A DNA stretch of 64,000 nt from NCBI GenBank assembly GCA_956465555.1, contig OY101121.1, positions 2,431,462-2,495,461 of the forward strand, written 5' to 3'. Below are positions 10,470-22,541 of this stretch, piece after piece. Under the pieces are notes generated by a model. The model searched no databases, was not told the origin of the DNA, and saw only the letters and a list, made by a program, of their open reading frames with translations. Numbering within the stretch: the stretch's first letter is position 1; each line of letters opens with the position of its first letter. The translations under genes and the position numbers were made by a program. The DNA comes from Nitzschia sp. pyKryTriq1 (taxonomy: Eukaryota; Bacillariophyta; Bacillariophyceae; Bacillariales; Bacillariaceae).

Positions 10470-11317
10470 TTTGATCGTTCGTTGTAGGCGGTAGCAGGCG
10501 TTCAACGCGGGTACAAGAAGTACGAGTACTCTACTCGAGCGAGTATAATGATATTGTAAAAGTGTACAGTATACTGTATGATGATGACGATGATGATGAT
10601 GATGATGACTCCTCTCTTATGATTTATGATGGTCGTGATCTGCGTTTTGCTTGCTTATTGTAAGATAATGCTTTTCTTGATGCGCGTCTTTTTGTGTTGA
10701 GGTTGATGTTATTGTTGCGAGAATATCATCCTCATCATCATCATCTTTGATGGGCGGGCGCGACGACGTCTCTGACGTCATTGTTATTTTTACATACGGC
10801 TGGCTTGCAGACGACGACTCATGGCTGGCCTGCGTACGTGCTTGCGTTCGTGCGTGCGTGCGTGCGTGGATTTTCTTCGAAAAGGGCGGCATGCGTGCGT
10901 GGGTCATCAATAATGACCCTTCGTTCTTTTCTGATGTACATACAGTACGTGTAGTTTGTGCGTGGGCCTAAATAATGTTGGAGGGATGGTTGATAGAAGA
11001 AGATGATGATGATTATGATGGTGCCGTCACAAAACTACGCACTAATACTACTACGAAGTTCTGATGCTGTTCTTTCGTTCCAACAAGGACCACAACATCA
11101 ACAAACAACAACAACCACAACCACCACCACCACCACCACAAAGACCCAACATCGCTGAGGACCGCACCGACCTGACCATTCGTCTCTCAATAGTCTACGA
11201 ACAGCAGTACCGTCATCATCAGTTTTGACATATTATACTTGTACAGGAGTACAGTCGTACGTGTACTACAGTACAGTCATCCTACTACTACTATATCCGA
11301 AGACATCATCTCCTATC
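10470..11317. other. Divergent intergenic region with CRE palindrome
   Basis: The region separates a minus-strand gene from a plus-strand gene, so it should hold both promoters. It has a GAT run (10577-10607), a full TGACGTCA palindrome at 10773-10780, a GTGC/TGCG run (10838-10868) and CAA/ACC repeats (11090-11140). No gene is seen. Confidence 0.6.
10773..10780. promoter_or_regulatory. CRE-type TGACGTCA palindrome
   Basis: A perfect 8-bp cAMP-response-element palindrome lies in the divergent promoter region. CRE-like motifs bound by bZIP factors are described in diatom promoters that respond to CO2 and cAMP. Use at this site is inferred. Confidence 0.4.
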
Positions 11318-11334
11318 ATGGCGCCTGCAGCAGA

Positions 11335-11369
<35 letters not shown>

Positions 11370-12307
11370 GCAATATTCACAAATACTCGTATAAGATTTT
11401 GAAAAAGAAAATTCAAAAAGTCGATGAAATGTTACAAAAGTTGCTGTTGAAAGATCAAGAAGAAGAAGGAACCACCAAAGAATATCGTGCCTTGGAACGA
11501 AAACGACAAGGATATCAAAGTCAACTGGAAAAGACGAGCGAATACAAGGAACAAAAACTACAAAATGCACTCCAAGAACTACATTCGATGAGTAGTTTAC
11601 ATTCCATGGGAAGTATCAGTATCGACATTTCCAAAGTCAGCAGCAAGAATGATAGCGACAAGAACAGTAGTTCATCATCTTCTGGTTCTTCTTCTTCTTC
11701 CTCATCAGGCTCCTCCAGTTCGTCGTCGTCGTCGTCGGATTCGGATTCGATTGATTATGAATTGACCTTGAAGAAATACGACAAGACGACCCGACTGATG
11801 GAAGAAATAAAAGCTAAAGCTGACTGCTGCCACCACCACGACCACAAGCAGCCAAAAGCCGAGACCCGCGCCGATTACAAAAAGTATCTCGGCAAACAAA
11901 AGGAACATCTGGCCTTGCTCAACAAGACGGAAGAATGGAAACATGAAGCGTATCGACGCATGGAACAAAAGGCGATTCAAGAAGCTCGAGCCAGAGCACA
12001 AGCGGAACAAGAAGAATTGATTCAACAACAAGAAGAAGCGGTCCGTCAGGCCCGAGAAGCCCAAAGGGCCGAATTGGAACTTCAAAAACAAGAAATGTTG
12101 GCCAAATTACGGGCGGAACGGGCCAAAAAGGAGGAATTGGAACAACAAAAGGAAGCGGCCTACTTGTCGGCGCAAAAGTTGGCAGAACGAGCCATGCAAA
12201 AGGGTTCCGAGGCATTAGAGGCCGAAACCAAAAAACGAGAAGAAGATTATCGACAATTGCTCAAGGCACAAGAAGAACGGGGTATGATTCGATTGGTCGA
12301 CTACTAG
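11318..12307 (+). CDS. Highly charged coiled-coil protein, function unknown
   Basis: The protein is 329 residues long if it starts at the ATG of MAPAAENN. The open frame extends 31 codons upstream, but that part is repeat-like. A short Asn run is followed by a basic helix (YKILKKKIQKVDEMLQKLL), a Ser/Asp run, and then from about residue 215 to the end an almost unbroken Ala/Glu/Gln/Lys/Arg segment with heptad character (for example AEQEELIQQQEEAVRQ). This suggests a long coiled coil. There is no signal peptide, membrane segment or catalytic motif. A structural or scaffolding role would fit, but none is shown. Confidence 0.7.
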
Positions 12308-13628
12308 CTAAGCTAGTAGTAGAGACTCTGCAAAAGTAGAGTAGAGACTACTAGTACTAGTGTACTTGCTAGTAGTAAAGCTATGCGACTATATACTCCT
12401 GGTGCGTCTTCTTTGGCACGACCAGCAGCAGCAGTTTGTCTTGTTGTCGTTATTGTCGTTATCGTCTTGCGATCATCATCAACTTGTACTAGTAGTATAG
12501 TCATAGTACTAGCTGGAGGTGGAACAAGAGCTGATACGAGTAGTACACTGTAGATCTGACGGACTAGTACTATACTGTAGCAGCAAAATAGACCACCAGT
12601 ACTATAGCCTCATAACCTAACAGACTGAGAACCTCAAGGCGACAGAAGTCTTGGTATCGCGTAGCAATGACAAGACCGAAAGTGGCAAGGATCCGTAGAA
12701 GACGAAGTCATAAAAAGCTAGTAAAGGCATGCACCATCATCATGCACACAACATGTACGCTAGCTTGTGAAGGAATGAAGTCTATTGATGATAGATGTTG
12801 AGGAACAAAGAAGGATGCATCATTCTTCGTTTATGCTCTCCTCGCTCGTTCCACAATTCGCATTTTTCTACGAGTACGTGTAGCGAGTATAGACGACGAC
12901 ACAGTGAAGAGAAAGATACGATACGATACGATAGCGTCTACAATTGCCCCAACAAAATGACCAATCGAAAAGATGCCACTGCAGAACCCAAGAGAAGGCC
13001 GGAGAAAGATATCAAAAATGTTCCGGCAGTTCGATTTTCTAAGGGAGATTTTCGGCGCTACTCATCAGAGGCATTAGTTTTCTCCACCACGTCACTTCAG
13101 AACCGAGCATCCTTATCCCTAAGGGCAATTATTGTTTCATGAATCTTGCTTCTCGAGTGGTCATAATTAAAAAGTTCAGTTCTCCAATAGAAATGTCAAG
13201 AGGCCCTTCTCCAGCTGGCGCAGGAATGGATGCAGATTTCATGTGGATTTTGTACCATGATCCTCGTATACCGAGATCGATCATTATTTTTTTCAAAGTT
13301 CAACGTCATCCTAAGAGTGCCACCGCCACGCATGCACGCATGCACGTTCGAATGATAATGGGCCTCTTCTCTTTCTCTCTCCCCGCTGCGCCTTCTTCTT
13401 CGCGCAGTTGCTGCTATCCGAATTCAACTTGCTGGCAGACACATACAAAATGTCCCTTCTATCTACGGCGCACAGTTCAGTACACGTACAGGACAGTATT
13501 ATTTTACTCTTCTTGCATGCTGAGGATTTATTTTTTTGTGCCAAGATAGAGCGCGCGGAACTTGAAGTCTCAAATCTCCCATTTTCTCTCTCCAACTTCA
13601 CAAAATCTACAGCGCATCCACATTATCC

Positions 13629-13661
<33 letters not shown>

Positions 13662-13688
13662 TCGCATACAGCAGCAAGACAACACAAC
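12308..13688. other. Intergenic region, possible small ORF, otherwise repeats
   Basis: TAGTA/CTACT-rich DNA fills 12308-12600. An open frame at 12795-13142 contains a methionine (12958) that would give a 61-residue Lys/Arg-rich peptide. It is not repeat-derived but has no recognisable domain. A CAA run at about 13628-13660 lies in the presumed 5' leader of the next gene. Confidence 0.5.
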
Positions 13689-14918
13689 ATGGTTATGCAA
13701 ACAATCACAATCGACCATCATCAGCAGCAGCAAGCTAAGAAGAAGAATAATACCATGATGATTAATATCATGGTAGACCGTTTTGTCGTCCAGCAATCGG
13801 ATGTGGACTTTTTCGATAGTCTCGATGACTTGGAAGAGCTCAGCATGATGGCAGCGGCAGCAGGATCAGCTGCAGCAAAACAACCGGGGGAAGAAAACGG
13901 CGACGACAAAGACGACTCACCCGCTCTGTCTCCCCAAAAGATGATGAAACGCCACAAGAAGAGCAAACCATCATCCTCATCCTCATCATCGTCATCATCT
14001 ACTAAAAAGAAGAAAAAGAAGCAGCAGCAGCTACGGCACTTATTGGCGGCCCGTCAGCACATGGCGTCCTGCTCCACGTTACCAGAAGACTCGGTCGAAC
14101 AAGAAGAAAGTATCATCATTGCCTCGGCCTCCGAGAGCTTTCAATCCTGCTCTCCTTGTTCTTCCAGTCTTGCTGCTGGTAATAATATTATCCGAAGAAC
14201 CTCTGGAAGCAGTACTAGTACTAGTCGACGAAGCAGTCTCTGCTCCACGACTTCTTCCAACTCTTCCATATGTTCCAAGTCTTTTGGATTCAATGATGCC
14301 GGAGACGACGAGGATGAATCCATAGCCTCCAACTACTACCATGGCGAGGACTCGTCCTCCTCTTCGCTCTTATTTGCCTCTCCTCGCTCCAGCACAAGAA
14401 AGCATTCATCTCGCCGCGCCTTGCAGTTCATGACCACCCCCAACAACAAGAACCACAACAAGAACCATAACAACCACAAGAACATCCTACCATCCTTAAA
14501 GAATAAGAGTGTTGCATTCCTTCCCGATGTGACAGTGCGTTCGATTCCCGATCTCCAAGATGGATATTCTCCGGAAGAACTTGCTCAAGTGTGGTACACG
14601 GAACAAGAACTATTGGATATCAAACAAGAAGCGCAACAACTTATGCAACAAGCCAAGGAACGCAAGCTCCTTCATACGGCCGAGGAATTGCGGGGATTGC
14701 ACATGACGCAAAAACGGCAACGACGATCCTCGTGGGTCATGGCACTCACGTGCGTGTTGGACGAACAACGGCGACAAAAAAAAGCCAAACAACGCGTTTA
14801 CGAACCGGAACGGTTGGCCAAGATTTACAAGAGCTTTGCCTTTTCAGCGACCCAAATCGCCATTAAGATTGGACAAGACGATGCGGCAGCTGCTGCTGCT
14901 GCTGTGGCTACTAGCTAG
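13689..14918 (+). CDS. Diatom-type protein with conserved C-terminal domain (paralog of 42615-43349)
   Basis: This is a single-exon gene of 409 residues with a good start context (AACATGG). The first 270 residues are mostly Ser, Lys and Ala low complexity. The last 140 form a compact domain: NKSVAFLPDVTVRSIPDL, then SPEELAQVWYTEQELLDIK, then an ELRGL segment, a WVMALTCVLDEQRRQ helix, and a final YEPERLAKIYKSFAF helix followed by an Ala run. The same order (VxF, SxEEL, acidic W, RGLE, AVLDEQ, Y-x-S) is found in the protein at 42615. I know this pattern only as a group of uncharacterised diatom proteins and give it no function. Confidence 0.8.
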   Translation: MVMQTITIDHHQQQQAKKKNNTMMINIMVDRFVVQQSDVDFFDSLDDLEELSMMAAAAGSAAAKQPGEENGDDKDDSPALSPQKMMKRHKKSKPSSSSSSSSSSTKKKKKKQQQLRHLLAARQHMASCSTLPEDSVEQEESIIIASASESFQSCSPCSSSLAAGNNIIRRTSGSSTSTSRRSSLCSTTSSNSSICSKSFGFNDAGDDEDESIASNYYHGEDSSSSSLLFASPRSSTRKHSSRRALQFMTTPNNKNHNKNHNNHKNILPSLKNKSVAFLPDVTVRSIPDLQDGYSPEELAQVWYTEQELLDIKQEAQQLMQQAKERKLLHTAEELRGLHMTQKRQRRSSWVMALTCVLDEQRRQKKAKQRVYEPERLAKIYKSFAFSATQIAIKIGQDDAAAAAAAVATS

Positions 14919-16289
14919 TAGCAGTAGTATTAGTACGACTAGTAGTGGTACTACTAGTAGCTAATAGTCCTCGAATCTACTCTACAAGTAGAGTAGTAGT
15001 ATAATGAATCATCATCATCATTCGCATTCGCATTCGCATTGCTACTATAGCTATCTACTCTAGTAGTAGAGTAGTACTCAGTAATACTTCGTTTTTATAC
15101 TGAAGAACAGTAGTACCGGTACTGTATTTCAACCAACTAGCTAGCAGCTATAACTAGCTACTACTAGCAGTCGTAGTCGCTCTACCGTCTTTCTCTTAAA
15201 AATAGTAGCCTGTAGAGAGAGCAAGTATGATCAAGGATAACGGGGGTATGATGATTCCTTCTTCTCGTGGCCAGATACGAGTAGAGAGAACAAAGAAAGC
15301 GACGGACAAAACCAATTCTATCTACGAATACTCTATCTACCGGTAGTAGTAGTAGTCGTAGAGAACAACAAGAACATTCTATCGAAGATGATAAAGATCA
15401 TCTTACTGGTCGTCAAGAATACGACGAATTATTATCTACCAGTACTTTTTCTTTACGTATGTAGTCTACCGGTACAGGAAGTCTTGGTGTTCGCCGAGAA
15501 CGAGGCGAAAATACAGGACATGCAGTTACAGTATTGGTACCGGTACATACATACAGACGGATGAAAAAACTACGATCTGGAGAAATCGATGATTGGCCGG
15601 ATGCGATGGAGCTGGTCTTGATTGCATTGTTCCTTGCGTCAAGCGCAGCAGTTGTTAAAGTGCAGCACTTGAAACTGCGGTGTGTTCTTTTTTGTGAAGA
15701 GTATCATCTCCACTCTCTAGTTACTAGTAGCAGTAGAGTGTGGTTAGAGATGATTATGATGATGTTTCGTGGCTTTATTTTGGTTACATGCCGACAGCTG
15801 TCAATTTCGGGTCAACGTCACTATCGCAGTATGTATGTGAAACAGAAAAAAGTTCGATGACGACTGCGGATGATTTCTACCGACAAACAGATACATAGAG
15901 ATCCAGGGCATATAAATCTATGCAACAGTTTCTCGTCTAATTATTGGGGAACATGATGATGTCTTCGACATGACAGCTTTTCTCGTTTTACTTAAGGTAG
16001 TGCTTCTCGAAGAAGCACACGTGGCGAGTTACTTAGGATGGGGGAGGAGTAATTTCGACATATCAAAATTCGTTTCGATGAGATATATAAGCCTGCCAGA
16101 TGGATCCATAATCCCTATCGAATATCTTCTTTCTTCAATTTACGTTCAGTATTACCGCCGGTAGTAGCTTTTAGTCCTCCCAACTTCTTCCATACTAAGG
16201 AAGAGTGGAGGCATTTTTTTTGCTCCATCCTCAATCCTCAAACCTCAACACAACATACTGTACACATCTCTGTAACCTACGGTAACACC
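14919..16289. other. Intergenic region, no gene seen
   Basis: This stretch upstream of the large receptor cyclase is rich in TAGTA, CTAGCTA and TACCGGTA motifs. Open frames at 15534-15860 and 15970-16164 have no domain and no clear start context. A pyrimidine-rich stretch at 16170-16240 precedes the cyclase start. Confidence 0.6.
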
Positions 16290-19200
16290 ATGAGACAAAT
16301 GTTTCGAAACGAAACCATGCAGGGTGATGGGACGACCGCCAACAACGAGCCAATGGATACTACTGCCTCGTCGTCTTCGCACAGGAGTACTACTAGTAGT
16401 AGTTGCGATGAGGACTACAGCGTTGGGCTGGGGGACAAGGTAGAGAAGCCTGCCTCCAAGAAGAATTATTATCGAGATCGAGGTGACTCCGCTAATAGAT
16501 CGAGCCGCACTACTACTTCCCTGGACGATAGCGACAAGGATGAAAGCCCACCAGCAAGAATGCTGATGGAGCAAGGCGGCGCCGGCGGTGACTACTGGCA
16601 TGAAGAAGAAGAGCAGCAGGCGAGGACCCTCACGAAGAAGTCAAAGTCAAAAAATCGAGTACTATCGATACCCAGCAGCGCTTATAGCGAGACGGGATCC
16701 TTGTCATCGCGAAGTAGCAAAGGAACTACTACTACTACTACTCAAAAGAGAGGGTCGGCACTACCACCAGGCATCAGCCGAGGAGTTTCTCGATCCAAGT
16801 TCTTGGTTCTCTTTTTCCTCACCGCAACTGCTGCTGCAGTCGCCTACACGATCTATCGATTGGCTTCGGAACAAGACATGATCGTATACCGCTCAAGGGT
16901 AAGCAAGAAGAGAGTTCTTCCGAAAGACAACAACAATTGCTACTGTTTTGTTTGATACATCATTATCGATCTCACCAAACCATGCGAAATCTTTTCGATT
17001 GATGATTTTTTCACCACTTACTTATTTAGTTTGAGGATTCAGCCCAGCAAATCATCGAGGTCACTCGCATCAACTTGGCCGATACCCGAGACTTTTACTC
17101 GAGCTGGAGTTTGCATCTGACGTCCTCGTCTACAGGTAATACGAGTAGTAGTGAGCAGTGGCCGTTTGTCACGGTGCCAAACTTTGAAATCCAAGGCCAA
17201 GATGCCGTACAAAAGACTGGAGCTAGAATGGTTTCGATCTGCCCTATCGTTTCCACGCAAGATCGAATCGACTGGGAAAAGTACTCGGTGGAGAACCAAG
17301 CATCGTGGATGGGAGAAGATGAAAGCAGCATCTCCGAGTTCATCTTTCGGTCTCCTTTTGCTCCAGAGAATGCTTCGGCTCCAATTGTTGACGACAAGTA
17401 CCTACCGATCTGGCAAACGGCTCCTATTGCGGGGAATCAGCAGATGGTCAACTTTGATCTATTTGATTATCCTTCTGTACCGAAAGTCTTTGAACAAATG
17501 ATGACTTCTCGATCGCCTGTACTATCGGAAACCGTCAACGCCGTTGCCGATACGTACGGTCCACCCGAAGCGTTCATGGCTATTCCCATTTTTGGATCGT
17601 TGTCCGCGGACACTCCAGCGATTGTGGGAGTACTCATGGTAGTATCTCAATGGGAAGACTACCTCGTATCTCTCGTCCCAGATGGTACTCCTCCCATGGT
17701 TGCTACGGTACGAAATACATGCACCGAATCCTTCACTTACGTTATCCGTGGCTCTTCGGCTACATTCTTGGGTCTTGGAGACCGACATGATCCCAACTAC
17801 GATTCCGAAGAAGTGATGGTTGGCATGACCGGTGAGGTCTTTGAAAGTGTCCCAGGTTGCGCGAATACTCTCCATATCTATCCCACCCAAGAGTTCTACG
17901 ATACCTACATGACGAATCAGCCTTGGATCTACACTGGTATCGCCATTGCTCTTTTCATATTGACTGCCTTGTCGTTCCATCTCTATGATAGACTGATGAA
18001 GCAACAACACGAAAAAGTGATCAAGGCAGCCAATCTTTCCAACGCCTTGGTGAGCTCGCTGTTTCCCGAAAGCGTTCGATCAAGAATCGTTGCTGATCAA
18101 CAACAACAATCCAATAAGAACCAACGATCCTCCTCCAAGTCAATCATCATCCACCATTCAAAGAAGGAAGGTTCGACGGAACGTCGCACTTCGACTACTT
18201 CGAAACCCATTGCCGATCTTTTCCCACGGGTCACAGTCATGTTTGCGGATATCTCCGGATTTACGGCTTGGTCTTCCAGTCGAGAACCATCCCAGGTCTT
18301 CATGCTACTCGAGGCCATCTACAATAGCTTCGATCGCATCGCGACTCGATGCAAAGTCTTCAAGGTAGAGACGATTGGAGATTGCTATGTTGCGGCCGCT
18401 GGATTGCCCGATCCTCGCGACGATCATGCGGCCGCCATGGCTCGATTCTCGGTGCTGTGTTTGAGACGATTTCGGGAGGTCGTTTTGGGACTGGAAGTAT
18501 CACTCGGTCCGGAAACGGCCGAGCTGGCACTTCGAATCGGGTAAGTGGTGGTCGTCCTGAATGCATGAATGAATGAATGAACAACGATCGTCATCGATCA
18601 CTTCTTCGTCTTGTTGTTTCCTTCTCGTTCATGACTAAACATCAATACTTTCCTCTCTTCAGACTTCATAGTGGACCCGTCACTGCAGGTGTCTTGCGAG
18701 GCGAAAAGTCTCGCTTTCAATTGTTCGGAGACACCGTCAATACGGCCTCTCGTATGGAAAGTACTGGAGCTAGCAATCAAATCCATATCTCGCAAGCCAC
18801 GGCGGATCTCGTGCTGGCGGAATGCGACGAACTTTCTGTCAAGCCACGAGAACAGTTGATGGAAGTGAAAGGAAAAGGAACGATGCAAACCTACTGGCTC
18901 GTTTCCGAGAACGATGATCATCATGGTGGTGCCTTGGACCAAGGTGTCGACTACAGCGCCAACTCTCCCCAAGGAGTGGACAACTCGTCACGGGGCTTTG
19001 AATATACCTCGTTTGTAGGTGACGGATTCACCACTCAAACACTGCAGACGAGCTCTGCCATCCCCGCCAGTGAAAAGCAAAAGCGACTCATCGATTGGAA
19101 TGTAGATGTCTTGCAAGGACTTCTCAAGAAAGTCGTCGCTTTGAGAAGTGATGAATCCAAAAAGCCGACTCGGAAGCTAGCCAAGCTCAGGATTGAACGC

Positions 19201-20521
19201 GAAGACGGCGATAATAGAATGGTCATCGATGAGGTGAAAGAAGTGATTGATATTCGAAGTGTGCACACCAACTACAAGCGTGACCCAGAGACGATTGAGC
19301 TTGGATCGGTTGTGACAGCCCAACTTCGAGACTTTGTCACCATGGTGGCACAGAACTATCGCTCGAACCACTTTCATAGTTTCGAGCACGCGAGTCATGT
19401 GACCCAATCCGTCGTCAAACTCCTGGGACGGATCGTTGCACCAGCGGCGATTGACTACGATAGTTTGACCTATCGAAAGAAGGAAGACGCCGTTCTTCAT
19501 GTGTATACGTACGGGATCACGTCCGATCCCTTGACCCAATTTGCGGCTGCCTTTTCAGCTTTGATCCACGGTAAGCTACTACTATTTTGGCATGGTACTG
19601 AAGATTGGCTGTCTCTCTTCTTGTCGCATCATTTCACTGATCGTATTGTTTCTCTTTTCTTTGTACTATCGTCGAACAGATCTGGACCACAAGGGCGTTC
19701 CAAATGCTACTCTCGTGAAGGAGGGCACCGAAGAAGCCAAGAGATACAAGAACCAATCCGTCGCGGAACAGAATTCCGTAGACCTGGCGTGGGAGCTTCT
19801 CATGAAGCCAGAGTACATGGATCTTCGTGCGTGCATCTACAACAGCCGAAAGGAGTTCCAGCGTTTCCGACAATTGGTTGTGAATGCCGTCATGGCGACC
19901 GATATTGTCGACAAAGAGCTGAAAGCGTTGAGAAACAAGCGATGGGATACAGCCTTCAACAAGAAACCATCGTCGTCTGATTCCAATTCCATTTCCAATG
20001 GCGACTCTACTAATAGTAGTAGTAGTGCCGACGGGGCGTCTGCACGGGAGCTTGACCTTTCTGACGCTGACCCGCTCAAGGACCAATCGGCTGAAGACAA
20101 GAACCGCAAGGCTACGATTGTAATTGAGCATTTGATTCAAGCGTCCGACGTCTCCCATACGATGCAACACTGGCACATCTATCAAAAATGGAATCAACGT
20201 TTCTTTTTCGAGTGCTACCAAGCCTATCTGGACGGCCGGGCTGACGTCGACCCGGCAGATGGATGGTACAAGGGGGAGCTTGGCTTTTTCGATTTTTATA
20301 TCATTCCATTGGCCAAGAAACTAAAAGAATGTGGCGTCTTTGGAGTCTCGAGCGACGAATTTTTACAATACGCTGAATCCAATCGCGCCGAATGGGAAGA
20401 GAAGGGTCAAGACTTGGTCGAGCAATACATTGCCGCCTACAAGGACCACGTCTTTGGCGGCTTCCGGAAACCAACGAGTGGCCTCGGCGCAGGACGCTCT
20501 CCTTCCTTTATTAAAGAATAG
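16290..20521 (+). CDS. Bifunctional receptor guanylate cyclase / cyclic-nucleotide phosphodiesterase
   Basis: Four exons are inferred (16290-16898, 17030-18540, 18663-19570, 19680-20521), all with GT-AG introns of 109-131 bp. They join in frame to give 1289 residues. The order is: Ser/Thr-rich cytoplasmic tail; membrane helix about 171-190; ectodomain about 204-500; second helix about 501-523; class III cyclase about 598-780; linker; PDE domain about 880-1265. The cyclase has VMFADISGFT, VETIGDCYVAAAG and NTASRMES, so its metal and transition-state residues are intact. Base-selecting positions are E and Q (RFQLFGD). The PDE has FHSFEHASHV, HDLDHKGVPN (formed across the third intron) and QASDVSH, the metal-ligand motifs of class I PDEs. 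The protein should make and break cyclic nucleotide in the cytosol under control of its ectodomain. Related cyclase-PDE genes are reported as sex-pheromone responsive in Seminavis robusta. Confidence 0.93.
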
Positions 20522-20876
20522 TGATTTACTTATACCGGTATGTCTCTCGACTCCGTAGACTCATCAGGTACAGTATTGTATCTCCTTCTCGTTATACTGT
20601 ACTACTCTACTCTACTCTACTACTAGAGTAGAGCTATACGGTAGAGCTAGTCGAGTGCCGCTGTGCGATAGTCTCTACTACTCGTCCCAGGACACAAATT
20701 TACCTCACTACTAGTAGTAGTAGTATATCGTAAAGCAGCGAAAAAGTGCACTGTAGTAGTAGTCGCTACGGTACCAGTACCAATGTTTGAAAACAGGCGG
20801 GCACTGTTGGTGTAGTGCCTTTCTTGAAAGCTATCGGTAGATAGAAAGACAAGTACCATCATCATCATCATTACTA
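20522..20876. other. Intergenic region between converging genes
   Basis: CTACTCTACT and TAGTAG repeats and palindromes fill the 355 bp between two 3' ends. No gene is seen. Confidence 0.6.
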
Positions 20877-22541
20877 TTATTCCTTCTTTACTTTTAATAT
20901 ATACGTTTCATCATGAGTCGTCCGAAAGGGATACCATCCTCCGACGAGTAGAAACGACTGAGAAGAAGCATCATCATCATCATCATTATTATCATCATCA
21001 TCATCAGCATCATCAATATCATCACTATGTTTTGTTTTGGGAGGAAGTGGAGTCAAAGTGGCGGCATTTCGACCGGGTGGTACCACGGACGTTTTGGGGA
21101 TGAGTCGTTCCCATCGAGCACCAACATCACTCTTGGTATCATCATCATCCTGGTGGTTCCAAACCAAGTGCAACAGCCACAAGTCGTCACATCCATGCAA
21201 CGGTACACCTTGTTCGGCCAAACTCCTGTCGGCCCCGCCAAAGAGGAGACATGTAGAATCGTCCAGCGTCACCAAACACGGAGAGGCTCGAGGCGTAGGC
21301 TGTCCTTCTTGGTCTTGATCTTGATCTACTTGTACAGTCTTCCATTGCCAAGTCGTACAATCCAAAAGAAACACTTCATTGGACATGTCCCCACTTTGAG
21401 CGGCACCTCCAAAGATCACCACACAATGACTCTTTGGTAAATACGTCACGGCATGCAATCCTCGAGGACTGGGTGATGCTGCGGATGCGTTGCCAGTTGT
21501 TGTTGTTGTTGTTGTTGTTGTCGTCGCTTGTTTCGTCACTTGAACTCGAGGAACATGACTATCGGACGCAACATCCTCATTCTCATCCGATCCTCCTTCT
21601 AGTAAAGATATTAAAAGGACATGATCCACACATCGGTGATTGTGTACGAGTACAGTCCTTTCTGAAATGGGTACTGCCACCAATCGACTCGTCGGTTCTC
21701 CCAAATCCACAGCACCAGCATCGCCAGCACCATCACCAGTACCATAACTATCTTTGTTCAGCAATTTCCATTCGACACCATCACCATCACCATCACTTGA
21801 CGAAGACGAAGACACGAGCAACATGGCAATATCATTCAAAATGACACCTCCCGTCCCCGCCTCTTGGGAATCCCATCCTCCCAATACCAGACCGACCTTC
21901 TTTCCGAGGAGGGAGGCGGCAGCAGCCGCCAAGCGTTGTTGTGGTGGAATCAGCATCATCATCGCCATCTTCTTTTGGCTGCTGCTGGTGGTGGTGGTGG
22001 TGCTAACAGGAGAAGTAGTAGTAGAAGAAGAAGCATCCTCCTCGTTCTTTTTTGGGTTCCATAATCGAGCCGGATGGATGCATTTCCATTTGTTCCACGT
22101 TTGAGAATCATCGAATTCCCATAGATCGTTCGTGGCATATCGAATAATCTTTGGTGGTGGTAGTGCTGCTGGTGGTGATGCGAGGTCGTTCTCTTCTTCT
22201 TCTTCTTCTTCTTCCGCGTATCCACCAAAGACATAGACTTTATCCTGCAATCCAAACGCCACATGACCAGATCGTGGAGGATGAATATTCCTCCTACCGG
22301 TACCACTATCGTTATTCTTATCCATGCTGTCGCTGCTGCTGCTGCTGCTGTTCTGATCACTCTGACTAATACGACGACTCAGATTGATCCATTCGGCAGT
22401 CCAAGCGCTGCAAGAATAACAGTGATAGTCATAGTTTGGTCGGGATGAGAGCATGGCGACGATGACGACGACGAAGACGACGATGGACGCCGGCAGTCGA
22501 TCGCCACGATGAGTACTGCCATGACTCCTCCTCTTTGTCAT
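20877..22541 (-). CDS. Kelch-repeat beta-propeller protein with signal peptide
   Basis: This is a single-exon gene of 554 residues. The N-terminus has a basic stretch and then a hydrophobic segment (ASIVVFVVVIVAMLSS, about 18-33), fitting a signal peptide or anchor. Five kelch-type blades can be seen from their strand signatures: RSGHVAFGLQDKVYVFGG with NDLWEF; KKVGLVLGGWDS; GLHAVTYLPKSHCVVIFGG with NEVFLLDCTTWQW; CLVTLDDSTCLLFGG with DDLWLLHL; and GRNAATLTPL with SFLLVGGWYPF. Asp, Thr and Glu runs are inserted in loops. Kelch propellers usually bind proteins or glycans. The leader suggests an extracellular or endomembrane location. No catalytic domain is attached. Confidence 0.88.
   Translation of the reverse strand: MTKRRSHGSTHRGDRLPASIVVFVVVIVAMLSSRPNYDYHCYSCSAWTAEWINLSRRISQSDQNSSSSSSDSMDKNNDSGTGRRNIHPPRSGHVAFGLQDKVYVFGGYAEEEEEEEENDLASPPAALPPPKIIRYATNDLWEFDDSQTWNKWKCIHPARLWNPKKNEEDASSSTTTSPVSTTTTTSSSQKKMAMMMLIPPQQRLAAAAASLLGKKVGLVLGGWDSQEAGTGGVILNDIAMLLVSSSSSSDGDGDGVEWKLLNKDSYGTGDGAGDAGAVDLGEPTSRLVAVPISERTVLVHNHRCVDHVLLISLLEGGSDENEDVASDSHVPRVQVTKQATTTTTTTTTTGNASAASPSPRGLHAVTYLPKSHCVVIFGGAAQSGDMSNEVFLLDCTTWQWKTVQVDQDQDQEGQPTPRASPCLVTLDDSTCLLFGGADRSLAEQGVPLHGCDDLWLLHLVWNHQDDDDTKSDVGARWERLIPKTSVVPPGRNAATLTPLPPKTKHSDDIDDADDDDDNNDDDDDASSQSFLLVGGWYPFRTTHDETYILKVKKE

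Noticed and set aside
19571-19679. Frame continuing past the third exon of the cyclase-PDE gene
   Set aside because: The continuation breaks the HDLDH metal motif, while splicing GTAAGC to CGAACAG rebuilds it exactly.
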